64,000 nt of DNA from Microcystis aeruginosa FD4 (GTDB taxonomy: Bacteria > Cyanobacteriota > Cyanobacteriia > Cyanobacteriales > Microcystaceae), in assembly GCF_009792235.1 (NCBI RefSeq), contig NZ_CP046973.1:3658001-3722000 (forward strand). The letters are read 5' to 3'. Positions 17,972 through 26,324 of this stretch are shown here, piece by piece. The notes below the pieces were generated by a model. The model was given only the letters and a program-made list of their open reading frames with translations, did not search any database and had not been told where the DNA came from. The number at the start of each line of letters is the position of its first letter. The first letter of the stretch is position 1. Both the position numbers and the translations under genes were made by a program.

Positions 17972-18781
17972 TTAACGTTCGCAAACATGAGTCGGATCAT
18001 CGGCTTTTTCCGCGTATTCTAGACCCTTAGCCAATCGCCAAGCGAAAATAGGAGGTAAACCCGATGCTAAAATAGCCTGACAGGTTTCTTGATAGTTATA
18101 GGCCACTTCTCGCAGTTGTACCGCTGCCGTTTCTCGATCGTAAATCACATAGGTGGCATTTGGACGACCGTGACGCGGTTCTCCCACCGATCCCACGTTG
18201 ATGATACGTTTAACTGGTGTGGTAAATTGCCGCGACTGTTCCCCATCGGGTTGATACACTTTTATTTGCAAGCTTCCCGCGTCGAGAGTGCGAATGTAGG
18301 GGATGTGGGTATGTCCACAGAATAAAACCTCTGTATCTACCGATAAAACCCGTTCTAAAGCCGTAAAAGCGTCCATTTCGGCTAAAAGGTACTCATGGTT
18401 ACTTTGGGGACTACCATGGACAAAACAGAGGTGATCTAGCTTAAAAATTTCGGGCAGTTTTGACAAATAATTACGGTTTTCTGGGGTGATTATTTGATTT
18501 GTCCACTCATGAGCTAATCTACCCCGTTTTTCTGCTAAAAGCGACGGATAACTGCATTCACAGGCATTTAATCCCTCAACGATATCCTCATCCCAACACC
18601 CTTGTACTGTAGTAATCCCCAGTTGACGGATTTTTTCCACCACTTGGTTAGGATGGGGTCCATACCCAACTAAATCCCCTAAACAGTAGATTTCTTGACA
18701 ACCCTGTTGGTCTAAATCTCGCAAAACAGCATCAAAAGCAGGCATATTGCCATGAATACAGGATAAAACAGCTATTTTCAT
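17972..18781 (-). CDS. Metallophosphoesterase-family protein with altered metal site
   Basis: A 269-residue calcineurin-like phosphoesterase. It keeps CLGDLVGYG, FVHGSP and FCGHTHIP, but the first motif DxH is CIHGN (Asp to Cys) and GNHD is replaced by GCWDED. It is followed by NACECSYP, giving a Cys-rich patch near the expected metal site. Such proteins may still bind metal with different geometry. Its ATG overlaps the stop of the preceding COG0523-like gene, implying translational coupling. Whether it is an enzyme, sensor or chaperone is not known. Confidence 0.82.
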   Translation of the reverse strand: MKIAVLSCIHGNMPAFDAVLRDLDQQGCQEIYCLGDLVGYGPHPNQVVEKIRQLGITTVQGCWDEDIVEGLNACECSYPSLLAEKRGRLAHEWTNQIITPENRNYLSKLPEIFKLDHLCFVHGSPQSNHEYLLAEMDAFTALERVLSVDTEVLFCGHTHIPYIRTLDAGSLQIKVYQPDGEQSRQFTTPVKRIINVGSVGEPRHGRPNATYVIYDRETAAVQLREVAYNYQETCQAILASGLPPIFAWRLAKGLEYAEKADDPTHVCER

Positions 18782-19560
18782 CAGATTAACTCCATTTCTG
18801 GCTCTAAAGATTCTTGAAATTGTTGTTGATAATAAAAAAGTGCCTCATCGGACAGACAACAATCACTAAGGGTATCGGCAATTATCGGTTTATCGAGATT
18901 TCTACCGACGATTTCAATCCCACTAAAGCGATTCGGTCTCCCATCGAGATTTAAGGGTAAATTTAAGCTTTGAAAGTCTTTTTCTGGCCATTCATCCCTA
19001 AATTCCCCATAAATACACTGACCATCAATGATATCAAAAATACTTTTGACCCGCAGCACTTCCCCATAGGCTCCTTGGGTTAATTCTGTCCAAAAGGTAG
19101 TTAAACTGGAAAAATCGAGGACTTCTCCCGTTAAAACGGCTCTATAAATCTGTATTTCTCGTTTTTTTAACCATTGATCGCCTTTTATTGTTGTTTTGAC
19201 GGGACTGAAGACAATTTCATCGACGGGTACTTGTCCTTCGGAGATTTCTGCTTCTGGAGACGTAATCGCTACCCGATGACAATTGAGGGGTTTTAGAAAG
19301 CTTTCGAGGGATTCTGGGTCTAAATACCACGGCACTTCCATATAGACCGTATTTTTAGCCGATAAACTGCTTAAACGGTCTTCTTCTTCCCTAGAAACAC
19401 AGGACAACTGGGGAAATTCACTCTGTAAAATTAGGCGATCAATGGGAAAAGTTTCCGTCTGGGGACTAAAATATAGACTTGGCTGCCTCTGTTTAGCAAT
19501 TTGTTCGCGAATCCAATGGGTTTTCCCCACAGCTATACCCCCCGTCACCACGATAATCAT
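18781..19560 (-). CDS. COG0523/CobW-like P-loop protein, small divergent form
   Basis: The 259-residue protein starts with a Walker A (VVTGGIAVGKTHW) and ends with a region resembling the CobW C-terminal domain (LRVKSIFDI..., then RFSGIEIVGRNLDK). The CxCC metal-binding motif of standard COG0523 proteins and the usual NKxD are absent. COG0523 proteins are GTP-dependent metallochaperones, several of them zinc-regulated. First gene of the three-gene operon with two phosphoesterase-fold proteins; the Zur/Fur-type palindrome lies 20 bases upstream of its ATG. Alternative: an unrelated P-loop kinase. Confidence 0.65.
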   Translation of the reverse strand: MIIVVTGGIAVGKTHWIREQIAKQRQPSLYFSPQTETFPIDRLILQSEFPQLSCVSREEEDRLSSLSAKNTVYMEVPWYLDPESLESFLKPLNCHRVAITSPEAEISEGQVPVDEIVFSPVKTTIKGDQWLKKREIQIYRAVLTGEVLDFSSLTTFWTELTQGAYGEVLRVKSIFDIIDGQCIYGEFRDEWPEKDFQSLNLPLNLDGRPNRFSGIEIVGRNLDKPIIADTLSDCCLSDEALFYYQQQFQESLEPEMELI

Positions 19561-19578
19561 TCTGCTCCTTCTTTATTG

Positions 19579-19593
19579 TGGTAATGATAATCA
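19579..19593. promoter_or_regulatory. Putative Zur/Fur-family box
   Basis: TGGTAATGATAATCA (reverse TGATTATCATTACCA) matches the 7-1-7 palindrome TGATAATNATTATCA at 12 of 14 positions; the core AATGATAATCATT (19583-19595) is itself nearly palindromic. It lies 20-35 bases before the COG0523-like gene. The zinc-related context favours Zur over Fur, but the two box types cannot be told apart from sequence alone. Confidence 0.55.
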
Positions 19594-19656
19594 TTCTAGC
19601 ATAAGCTCGATAGCAGCAAGTCAACGCCGTTAACTATTTTTCCAGAAATAACTGCG

Positions 19657-21096
19657 TTATTTAGCGAAAAAATCCTTAATTTCTGGCGTATTATCCTTCT
19701 TTTCTGTAGGATACCATTGGGTTTGTCCATCGGGTAAGTCAACTAGGGTAACTCCCATCATTTTTAATTGTTCCCTTAATCGATCGCTTTCGGGATAATT
19801 TTTGGCTTTTCGAGCGCTATTTCTTTGAAAAATCAGGTCTTGAATAGCCGTTTCTGGTAAACTCGCTGATAAATTCTCCGGTTCTGGATTAGCTTCTAAT
19901 CCCAGTATTTTAGCTAAATATACTAAGGTTTGCCATTTTTGAAGATTTTCTTGTTTATTTATCTTTTCTCTGCGTACATCTTTCGCTAGTTCAAAAATAA
20001 CTGCTAAAGCGGCCGCAGTATTAAAATCATCATCCATTACAGCTTGAAAGCGGGATATAGAGTCGGAAAAAGGCGAAATATCTAGATATAGCTCGTCCTG
20101 ATCACTATTACCCCATAAAAGACCCTGTTGCAGTGTATTCCAGCTATTACGCGCTGAATCGATCGCCGCTTCCGTAAAGTCCAAAGGTTTGCGATAATGA
20201 GCTTGGAGAACAAAGAGACGTAAAACCATTGGATCGAGGGGACGATTGAGTAAATCACGGATAGTGGTAAAATTGCCCGTAGATTTGGCCATTTTCTCGC
20301 CATTAACCCTAACCATGCCATTATGCAACCAATAACGGGCCAAAAGTTGCCCTGTCACCGCTTCCGATTGAGCAATCTCGTTTTCGTGGTGAGGAAATAC
20401 CAGATCCCCACCACCTCCGTGAATATCGATCGTCTCCCCTAATAGCGATCGTACCATAGCCGAACATTCGATATGCCAACCCGGACGACCGGAACCCCAA
20501 GGCGAATCCCAACTGGGTTCATCAGCTTTTGCCGCTTTCCAAAGAACAAAATCAGAGGAATGTTGTTTTTTATCTGTATCTAGCTCGCTTAAACGTCCAC
20601 TTGCTCCCATTTGCATTTGTTCGAGATGACGACCGGATAGTTTGCCGTAGTCCTGAAATTGATTGACTTTGTAGTAAACATCGCCATTAACATTGTAGGT
20701 ATAGCCCTTTTTTTCTAATTCTTGAATCAACTGATGAATCTGGGAAATATGTTCAGTTACTCGCGGATAATTAGTCGCTTCTTGAATGTTTAAACGTCTG
20801 GCATCCTCAAAATAAGCTTGTATATAGCGCTGAGAAATTTCTGTCATGGAAACTCCTTCCCGTTGAGCGCGAGTGAGAATTTTATCATCGATATCGGTAA
20901 AGTTTTGGATATATGTAACCTGATAACCTCGCCAAGTTAAATAGCGACGGATGACATCCCAAACAATGTAGGAACGCGCATGACCAAGATGACAATAATC
21001 ATAGACTGTCACCCCGCAGCAATACATTTTCACTTGTCCGGGGGTGAGCGTGCTAAAAGGTTCTTTTTGTCGGGTTTGGGTGTTGTAAATTAGCAT
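19657..21096 (-). CDS. cysS: Cysteinyl-tRNA synthetase
   Basis: At 479 residues this is a full-length class I synthetase. The HIGH-type motif is HLGHAR, the KMSKS motif is KMAKS, and the zinc ligands are visible: Cys in MYCCGVTV, Cys in GWHIECSAM, and His/Glu in FPHHENEIAQSEA. It charges tRNA-Cys. It is the last gene of thrS2-cobW-hisI-cysS, nine bases after hisI; its placement in an operon with a zinc-type operator is notable because CysRS needs Zn2+ for cysteine selection. Confidence 0.95.
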   Translation of the reverse strand: MLIYNTQTRQKEPFSTLTPGQVKMYCCGVTVYDYCHLGHARSYIVWDVIRRYLTWRGYQVTYIQNFTDIDDKILTRAQREGVSMTEISQRYIQAYFEDARRLNIQEATNYPRVTEHISQIHQLIQELEKKGYTYNVNGDVYYKVNQFQDYGKLSGRHLEQMQMGASGRLSELDTDKKQHSSDFVLWKAAKADEPSWDSPWGSGRPGWHIECSAMVRSLLGETIDIHGGGGDLVFPHHENEIAQSEAVTGQLLARYWLHNGMVRVNGEKMAKSTGNFTTIRDLLNRPLDPMVLRLFVLQAHYRKPLDFTEAAIDSARNSWNTLQQGLLWGNSDQDELYLDISPFSDSISRFQAVMDDDFNTAAALAVIFELAKDVRREKINKQENLQKWQTLVYLAKILGLEANPEPENLSASLPETAIQDLIFQRNSARKAKNYPESDRLREQLKMMGVTLVDLPDGQTQWYPTEKKDNTPEIKDFFAK

Positions 21097-21105
21097 ATTT
21101 TTGAG

Positions 21106-21459
21106 TTATTTAAGATACTGACAGGGGTTAAAATCAACCGTTTGAAAAAAACAACTTCTTGCTCCCGTATGACAGGCTATATCGCCAATTTGTTCGATTT
21201 TGAGCAGTAGGGTATCAGCATCACAGTCATAGAAAATAGCTTTAACTTTTTGAATATGTCCAGAAGTTTTGCCTTTATGCCATAATTCTCCACGGGAACG
21301 ACTCCAATAGTGAGCTTCTCCTGTAATTAGGGTTTTTTCGATCGATAGTTGATTCATCCATGCCATCATCAAAATAGTTCCATCTTGGTAATCTTGAGCA
21401 ATGGCAGGAATTAATCCCTGTTCGTTAAATTTTAAAGTTTTTATCCATAAATTATTCAT
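21106..21459 (-). CDS. hisI: Phosphoribosyl-AMP cyclohydrolase HisI
   Basis: The 117-residue protein has the standard HisI signature: MAWMN, WHKGKTSGH, DCDADT and ACHTGARSC. The three cysteines of DCD and ACHTG..SC are the zinc ligands. It opens the ring of phosphoribosyl-AMP in histidine synthesis. Its start overlaps the cobW stop (ATGA), so translation is probably coupled. No other his genes are near, which suggests that it is placed here because it is a zinc enzyme rather than for histidine synthesis as such. The HisE domain is absent. Confidence 0.94.
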   Translation of the reverse strand: MNNLWIKTLKFNEQGLIPAIAQDYQDGTILMMAWMNQLSIEKTLITGEAHYWSRSRGELWHKGKTSGHIQKVKAIFYDCDADTLLLKIEQIGDIACHTGARSCFFQTVDFNPCQYLK

Positions 21460-22481
21460 AGTTTGTACTTTTTAATTTTTTGAGAACTAGCCAAGCATTC
21501 GTTTAGTTGTGTCACAATTTCCTCTTTATTTAAATTTCTGCCGATAAAAACTAACTGATTCTTAGGAGGTGTATCCCATTCTACCGCTTGCAGATCGTAA
21601 CGAAGACCGCTCAGTTGAAAAATATGTTTTAAATCGCTTTGTTGAAACCAGAGAATCCCTTTAGCTCGAAAAACATTTATCGGCATTTTTTCCGTGAGAA
21701 AAGGCTCAAATTTATCTAGATTAAATGGTTTATCGCTAACAAAGGAGACAAAATTAAAGTCTTCAGGAGATTGGTTATCACTGGAGCTTTGGCGATTTTT
21801 TTGAAAGTCTCTAAACTGGTCTTTATACAATTCTTCTTTAGTTAAACCTAAATCTAATAGTAAACCCAAAGCAACCTTACCGTATTGACTTTGTAACAAT
21901 CTTACCCCTTCTTTTTCTCGACGAATAAACTTTTCCAAGTCATCTAATTTGTTTTGATTAACCCGATCTATTTTATTGAGAATTACCACGTCACCATAAC
22001 GAATTTGACTAAGGGCAATGTTACTATCAAAATGATCCGCAGTAAAGGTTTCAGAATCAACGAGGGTAATAATAGAATCTAAGCGAGTCAAATATTTTAA
22101 TTCTGTGGCTAAAAAAGTCAGAATAATTGGTAGAGGATCGGCTAATCCTGTGGTTTCAATAATTAGATAGTCCACCGGAATTTCTTTTTCTAAGACCTGA
22201 TAGACTGTCTCGATTAAACTATCATTAATCGTGCAACAAATACAGCCATTACTTAATTCTACCATATCTTCATCGATAGAAACAAGTAATTGAGAATCAA
22301 TATTAATATCCCCAAACTCATTAACTAATACGGCAACTTTTAACCCTTCTTTATTGTCAAGAATATGATTTAGCAGGGTGGTTTTTCCACTACCCAAAAA
22401 ACCAGTAATGATTGTGACGGGCATTCCCGATTTAGGTAAGCAAGGGAGAGAATCAGAGAGAGGAATTATCAAAGAACTCAT
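21456..22481 (-). CDS. COG0523 (CobW/YeiR/ZNG1-type) GTPase metallochaperone
   Basis: The 341-residue protein has Walker A GFLGSGKTTLL, the metal motif GCICCTIND (CxCC), ETTGLADP (Walker B region) and G4 NKID, followed by a CobW C-terminal domain ending VFIGRNLNKEEI. It has no histidine-rich stretch. Position between a second thrS and hisI, downstream of a Zur-type box, suggests zinc delivery under zinc limitation rather than cobalamin synthesis. That role is inferred from known links of this family to Zur regulons. Confidence 0.9.
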   Translation of the reverse strand: MSSLIIPLSDSLPCLPKSGMPVTIITGFLGSGKTTLLNHILDNKEGLKVAVLVNEFGDINIDSQLLVSIDEDMVELSNGCICCTINDSLIETVYQVLEKEIPVDYLIIETTGLADPLPIILTFLATELKYLTRLDSIITLVDSETFTADHFDSNIALSQIRYGDVVILNKIDRVNQNKLDDLEKFIRREKEGVRLLQSQYGKVALGLLLDLGLTKEELYKDQFRDFQKNRQSSSDNQSPEDFNFVSFVSDKPFNLDKFEPFLTEKMPINVFRAKGILWFQQSDLKHIFQLSGLRYDLQAVEWDTPPKNQLVFIGRNLNKEEIVTQLNECLASSQKIKKYKL

Positions 22482-22595
22482 GGCAGCTAACCCACTTGTA
22501 AGTTAATTAATTGGCAAAAAATAGGCTTTTCTCAACCCTGTTAAATTCGCACGGAAGGGATCGATATCCACTATTTGCTGGTTTATACAAAAGTT

Positions 22596-24451
22596 TCAGA
22601 GATTAGTTTTAGATAGGATCGCTGGTTGCATTTTTTCTAATAAATCTGCCAGCTTCATCGAACCTAAATCACCCCCTTGTCGAGTACGAATGCTTAGAGT
22701 TTCACTGCTAACTTCTCGTTTTCCAATCACAGCTAAGATAGGTATTTTTTCTAGTTCTCCTGTACGAATTTGTTTACCTAAACGCTCACCACTTTTATCG
22801 ATTTCCACTCGATAACCAGCTTGTTTTAACCGCATTGCTACCTCTAAAGCATAATCCTGTTGTTCATCACTAACGGGTAATAAACGGACTTGAATAGGTG
22901 CTAACCAGAGAGGAAAATCTCCCGCATAATTCTCGATTAAAATACCAAAAAATCTTTCCAAAGAGCCAAAAATAGCCCGATGAATCATAATCGGTCTTTC
23001 CCGAGTACCATCCCTAGCGACATATTCCATATCAAAGCGTTCTGGCAAGTTAAAATCGACCTGAATCGTGGAACATTGCCACATTCTACCGATCGCATCT
23101 TGAATTTTTATATCAATTTTTGGACCATAAAAAGCCCCACCTCCCTGATCCTCAATATAATCCCACTTTTTAGCATTTAAGGCCTCAATTAAAGCCGAAG
23201 TTGCCAATTCCCATACAGCATCGGTTCCCACTGATTTACTGGGACGAGTCGATAAATTTACCTCATAATTAGTAAAGCCAAAATCGGAGAGAATTTTCTC
23301 GGTTAAATTTAAAACTCCTAGAATTTCTGCAGCAATTTGTTCGGGTAAACAAAAAATATGAGCATCATCTTGAGTAAAACCTCTTACCCGCATTAATCCA
23401 TGTAAAACCCCCGATCGCTCGTAACGATAAACTGTTCCTAATTCTGCCCATCTTAGGGGAAATTCTCGATAGGAATGCAGGTCATTTTGATAGGTTAAAA
23501 CATGAAAGGGACAATTCATCGGCTTAATTTGATAGCTTTGCTGTTCTAACTCGATCGCCTCAAACATATTGTCGCGATAAAAGTCCCAATGTCCAGAAGT
23601 TTTCCACAGATCTAAATTAGCCACATGGGGAGTATAAAGAAATTGATAACCGCTTCTAAATGAGCTTGGCGCCAATAATCTTCGATTAAATAACGCATTG
23701 TTGCACCCCGGGGATGCCAAAAAACTAAGCCGCCACCCGCATCTTCTTGGATGCTAAATAATTTTAATTGTTGTCCCAATTTGCGATGATCTCGTCGCTG
23801 CGCTTCTTCTTTTTGTTGGAGATAATTTTGTAATTCTGCGGGGGTTTGCCAAGCTGTGCCGTAAATTCGCTGTAATTGCGGCTGTTTTTCATCTCCTTGC
23901 CAATAAGCACCCGCTACACTCTCCAAGACGAAAGCATCTGGGTTAATTTCCCCCGTCGAGTTGAGATGGGGTCCCGCGCACAGATCCCACCAAAATTCTT
24001 CTGGGGGAGAAACAACCCCATCAATTAACGAGGGTTCTCGATCGCTCCGTCCTGCGTCCGGACTACCGATAAAATAACGGGTAATGGTTTCTTCTGGGGG
24101 AATTCTCTCTAAAATTAACTTTTTGTAGGGTTGATTAAGGCGCTCGATTTCTGCCGTAATTTCGCTTCTTTCCAGCACTTCTCGGATAATTGGCAGGTTT
24201 TTACCGATAATTCGCCCCATTTCTGCCGCTATTTTCTCCAAATCTTCGGGGGTAAAGGGTGTCGGGCGATCGAAATCGTAGTAGAATCCCGTTTCTGTCC
24301 AGGGACCAATAGCAACTTTGGTTTCAGGAAAGAGAGTTTGTACGGCCATCGCTAAGATATGGGCGCAAGTATGGCGTATTTTTACGATTTTTTGCGAATC
24401 TTCTTCGATAACGGGGCTTTCTGTCAGAGGATGCCTAATTTGATTGACCAT
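22596..24451 (-). pseudogene. thrS: Second threonyl-tRNA synthetase (thrS2), broken by a one-base deletion
   Basis: Two overlapping frames together encode a whole ThrRS. Residues from 24451 contain the editing domain (HTCAH, CAGPH) and run to QAHLEA; the sequence then continues in another frame as GYQFLYTPHVANLDLW, with motif 2 and 3 regions, KPMNCPFH, and MIHRAIFGSLERF. One missing base near 23650, in what should be a G-run on the coding strand, restores a 618-residue product without TGS domain. Zinc ligands Cys, His and His are kept. A second intact thrS lies at 41188. Heads the thrS2-cobW-hisI-cysS operon; start is 12 bases from the Zur-type box. A sequencing error is possible. Confidence 0.9.
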
Positions 24452-24462
24452 TGCTAGTTACG

Positions 24463-24479
24463 ATGATAATGATTATCAT
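24463..24479. promoter_or_regulatory. Putative Zur box, perfect 8-1-8 palindrome
   Basis: ATGATAAT-G-ATTATCAT is a perfect inverted repeat containing the full TGATAATNATTATCA consensus. It lies 12 bases upstream of the thrS2 ATG, close enough to block transcription or translation initiation. Content of the operon (COG0523 chaperone, three zinc enzymes) supports Zur. Confidence 0.72.
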
Positions 24480-24528
24480 TTTAGCAGAGCAGGGCTGATG
24501 TCTGAGAGAAAAATGCACTCAAATCCTC

Positions 24529-24604
24529 TAGCGGTAAGCTCAATGCTGATAGCCTACCGCTAAAACTGGGCGTTTTGAAGTCTCCCTACTTTAAAAAGCA
24601 GGGA
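24529..24604. repeat. Palindromic hairpins, possible remnant of an IS200/IS605-type end
   Basis: TAGCGGTA (24529-24536) pairs with TACCGCTA (24555-24562), extended by three more pairs after one mismatch, around a ten-base loop. A second hairpin TCCCT/AGGGA follows at 24583-24604. The pair sits in the gap before the next gene and has no coding potential. Confidence 0.4.
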
Positions 24605-24624
24605 CTACAGACGATATTCTCGAC

Positions 24625-24984
24625 TTAACAGCCAGAATCAAGGTTATGATGACGATAACCTCCACAATGACCTTTACCTCTCCTGTGTCCTCTCTCGCAC
24701 TCTGTTTCTTGAGCGAGTAGTGCTTCTATTTCTGCCAACAGTTGACGCACCGGTTGCCATTCTGCGCTATTGTTCTCCTGACATTTAACTTCCCACTCGG
24801 CGAGAATTTCTTCTAGGGATAGCGGCAAGTCTCTGGGAAAAAATACCTGTCCTTGGTCTAATTGCTGACTAAGGTTGAGTATTTGGTCTTTAAGAGCAAT
24901 GGGAACCCGAATAGTCTGAGTTTCTCCATTTTGCCATGCTCTTTTACGTCCTGCGCCACCGCGCCATCCACCTCTTCCTGACAT
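24625..24984 (-). CDS. Conserved-looking hypothetical protein
   Basis: The 119-residue protein starts GRGGWRGGAGRKRAWQNGETQTIRVP; the basic Gly-rich head followed by a TIRVP strand and a helix (IALKDQILNLSQQL) recalls small DNA-binding proteins such as ribbon-helix-helix types, but I cannot name a family. The middle is acidic and helical; the tail is rich in His and Cys (RGHRRGKGHCGGYRHHNLDSGC). The tail could bind metal, which would fit the neighbourhood, but this is speculation. Confidence 0.6.
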   Translation of the reverse strand: MSGRGGWRGGAGRKRAWQNGETQTIRVPIALKDQILNLSQQLDQGQVFFPRDLPLSLEEILAEWEVKCQENNSAEWQPVRQLLAEIEALLAQETECERGHRRGKGHCGGYRHHNLDSGC

Positions 24985-25073
24985 AATTCACGCTCCTTTC
25001 TAGATAATTTACCTGACTCCTTTAGCCTAGCACCCTTTTTTGATTTTGTGTCAATATCTATAAGCCATGTATA

Positions 25074-25433
25074 TCAAGGGTTGAGTCCGTAATCATTCCC
25101 CCTATTTTTTAGATTAACCATACTCTGTTTAGATATACTCCATAGCCAGTAAAAAGTTGTCGTAATCAAGGGCAGAGAATTAACCCTATTTTCCTGAATT
25201 TCTGGCTCAAAATCCCGACAATCGATCGCCTCTTCCGAAAAGGCACGCATTGGATGGACCGCACATTTCAAGCGATAATCCCCAGTACAAAAAACACAGC
25301 GACTACAGGGAATCCGATGCAGCTTTTGCAACTGCCGGCACCCTTGGGCAACAGCAAGAAAAAGGGCAGTAAAAAAGAACAGCAGCGTTATCCAGATCGC
25401 GATCGGACACAAAAGCGGTATTAGCCTTAACAT
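25074..25433 (-). CDS. Small membrane protein with CxxCxxC cluster, unknown function
   Basis: 119 residues. An N-terminal hydrophobic helix (WITLLFFFTALFLAVAQG) is followed by PCSRCVFCTGDYRLKCAVHP, a CxxCxxC group with a fourth Cys and His nearby, suggesting a metal site on one membrane face. A weaker hydrophobic stretch lies near residue 95. No family recognised. It lies 19 bases downstream of the alpha/beta-hydrolase-like gene on the same strand, so the two may be co-transcribed. Confidence 0.6.
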   Translation of the reverse strand: MLRLIPLLCPIAIWITLLFFFTALFLAVAQGCRQLQKLHRIPCSRCVFCTGDYRLKCAVHPMRAFSEEAIDCRDFEPEIQENRVNSLPLITTTFYWLWSISKQSMVNLKNRGNDYGLNP

Positions 25434-25452
25434 AAATCTCGATTTTTGTCAA

Positions 25453-26196
25453 TTAAGAAATAATTACAGTTTGCTCAGAAAGAAATTCCTGTCGGATTAG
25501 AGATCGCCAGAAACTAAAAATCTCTTGACTGACGCTGTAGGGGTGGGAATAGTGGAAAAAATAACGCCCTTTGGGACAACTCCAAATGCGATCGCCTGAC
25601 TTTAACCAGGGTTGCCATCCCTGCAATAAATGCCGATCAATTACCGTATCGATATCTCCCCCACAGACTAACAGGGGTACGGGAACTGTCCCGGGGGCGA
25701 AATGGGCATTCTGATAGAGATTATGGGGAGAAAGGGACAATAATAAATCCTCTTCCAAGAGATAGCGATATTCTTGGGTTACAGCGCAGGATTGATGACC
25801 AAAAAGATTGTGAACCGATTGATTGAGCAGAGTTTGACGGGAACAGGGGAATAATTTTGATAGCACATAATAATGAGCTTGCCAATCGATTGCCGGATAG
25901 ACTCCCACAGAGAGCAAAGTTAAGGATTTTACCCTTTCTGGATAACGACGCGCGTACAGTAATCCTACTAATCCCCCCGTGCCGTGGCCGACTAAATGCA
26001 GCGGTCGATCGCATTGTTTCAGGTAATCTTGTAGTAATACCAAGGCAATATCAAGGGAAGCTGGCTCATCAAGAGATTGACAGTATTGCCAATCAGCGAT
26101 CGCAACTTCCCGGGCTAAAAAATCCAACACCGGGCGATCAAAACGGCGAAAACTGGGGTTAACATTAATCCAAACTGCATCAGGTAATCGAGACAT
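25453..26196 (-). CDS. Alpha/beta-hydrolase-fold protein lacking the usual nucleophile
   Basis: About 247 residues with the hydrolase-fold pattern HLVGHGTGGLVGLLYARRYPERVKSL, where the nucleophile elbow normally reads GHSxGG. Here the Ser position is Gly (GHGTGG), so normal ester hydrolysis is unlikely unless the adjacent Thr substitutes. LLVCGGDIDTVID resembles the region of the acid residue, and a late FHYSHPY holds His. I chose the ATG at 26196 over a TTG nine bases upstream. It may be a non-enzymatic or lyase-like member. Confidence 0.72.
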   Translation of the reverse strand: MSRLPDAVWINVNPSFRRFDRPVLDFLAREVAIADWQYCQSLDEPASLDIALVLLQDYLKQCDRPLHLVGHGTGGLVGLLYARRYPERVKSLTLLSVGVYPAIDWQAHYYVLSKLFPCSRQTLLNQSVHNLFGHQSCAVTQEYRYLLEEDLLLSLSPHNLYQNAHFAPGTVPVPLLVCGGDIDTVIDRHLLQGWQPWLKSGDRIWSCPKGRYFFHYSHPYSVSQEIFSFWRSLIRQEFLSEQTVIIS

Positions 26197-26205
26197 AAGA
26201 ATCAA

Positions 26206-26316
<111 letters not shown>

Positions 26317-26324
26317 ATGGCCAA

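Noticed and set aside
18781..19560. Adenylate or shikimate kinase as identity of the small P-loop protein
   Set aside because: Only the Walker A is shared; the C-terminal GRNLDK-type region fits a CobW C-terminal domain better.
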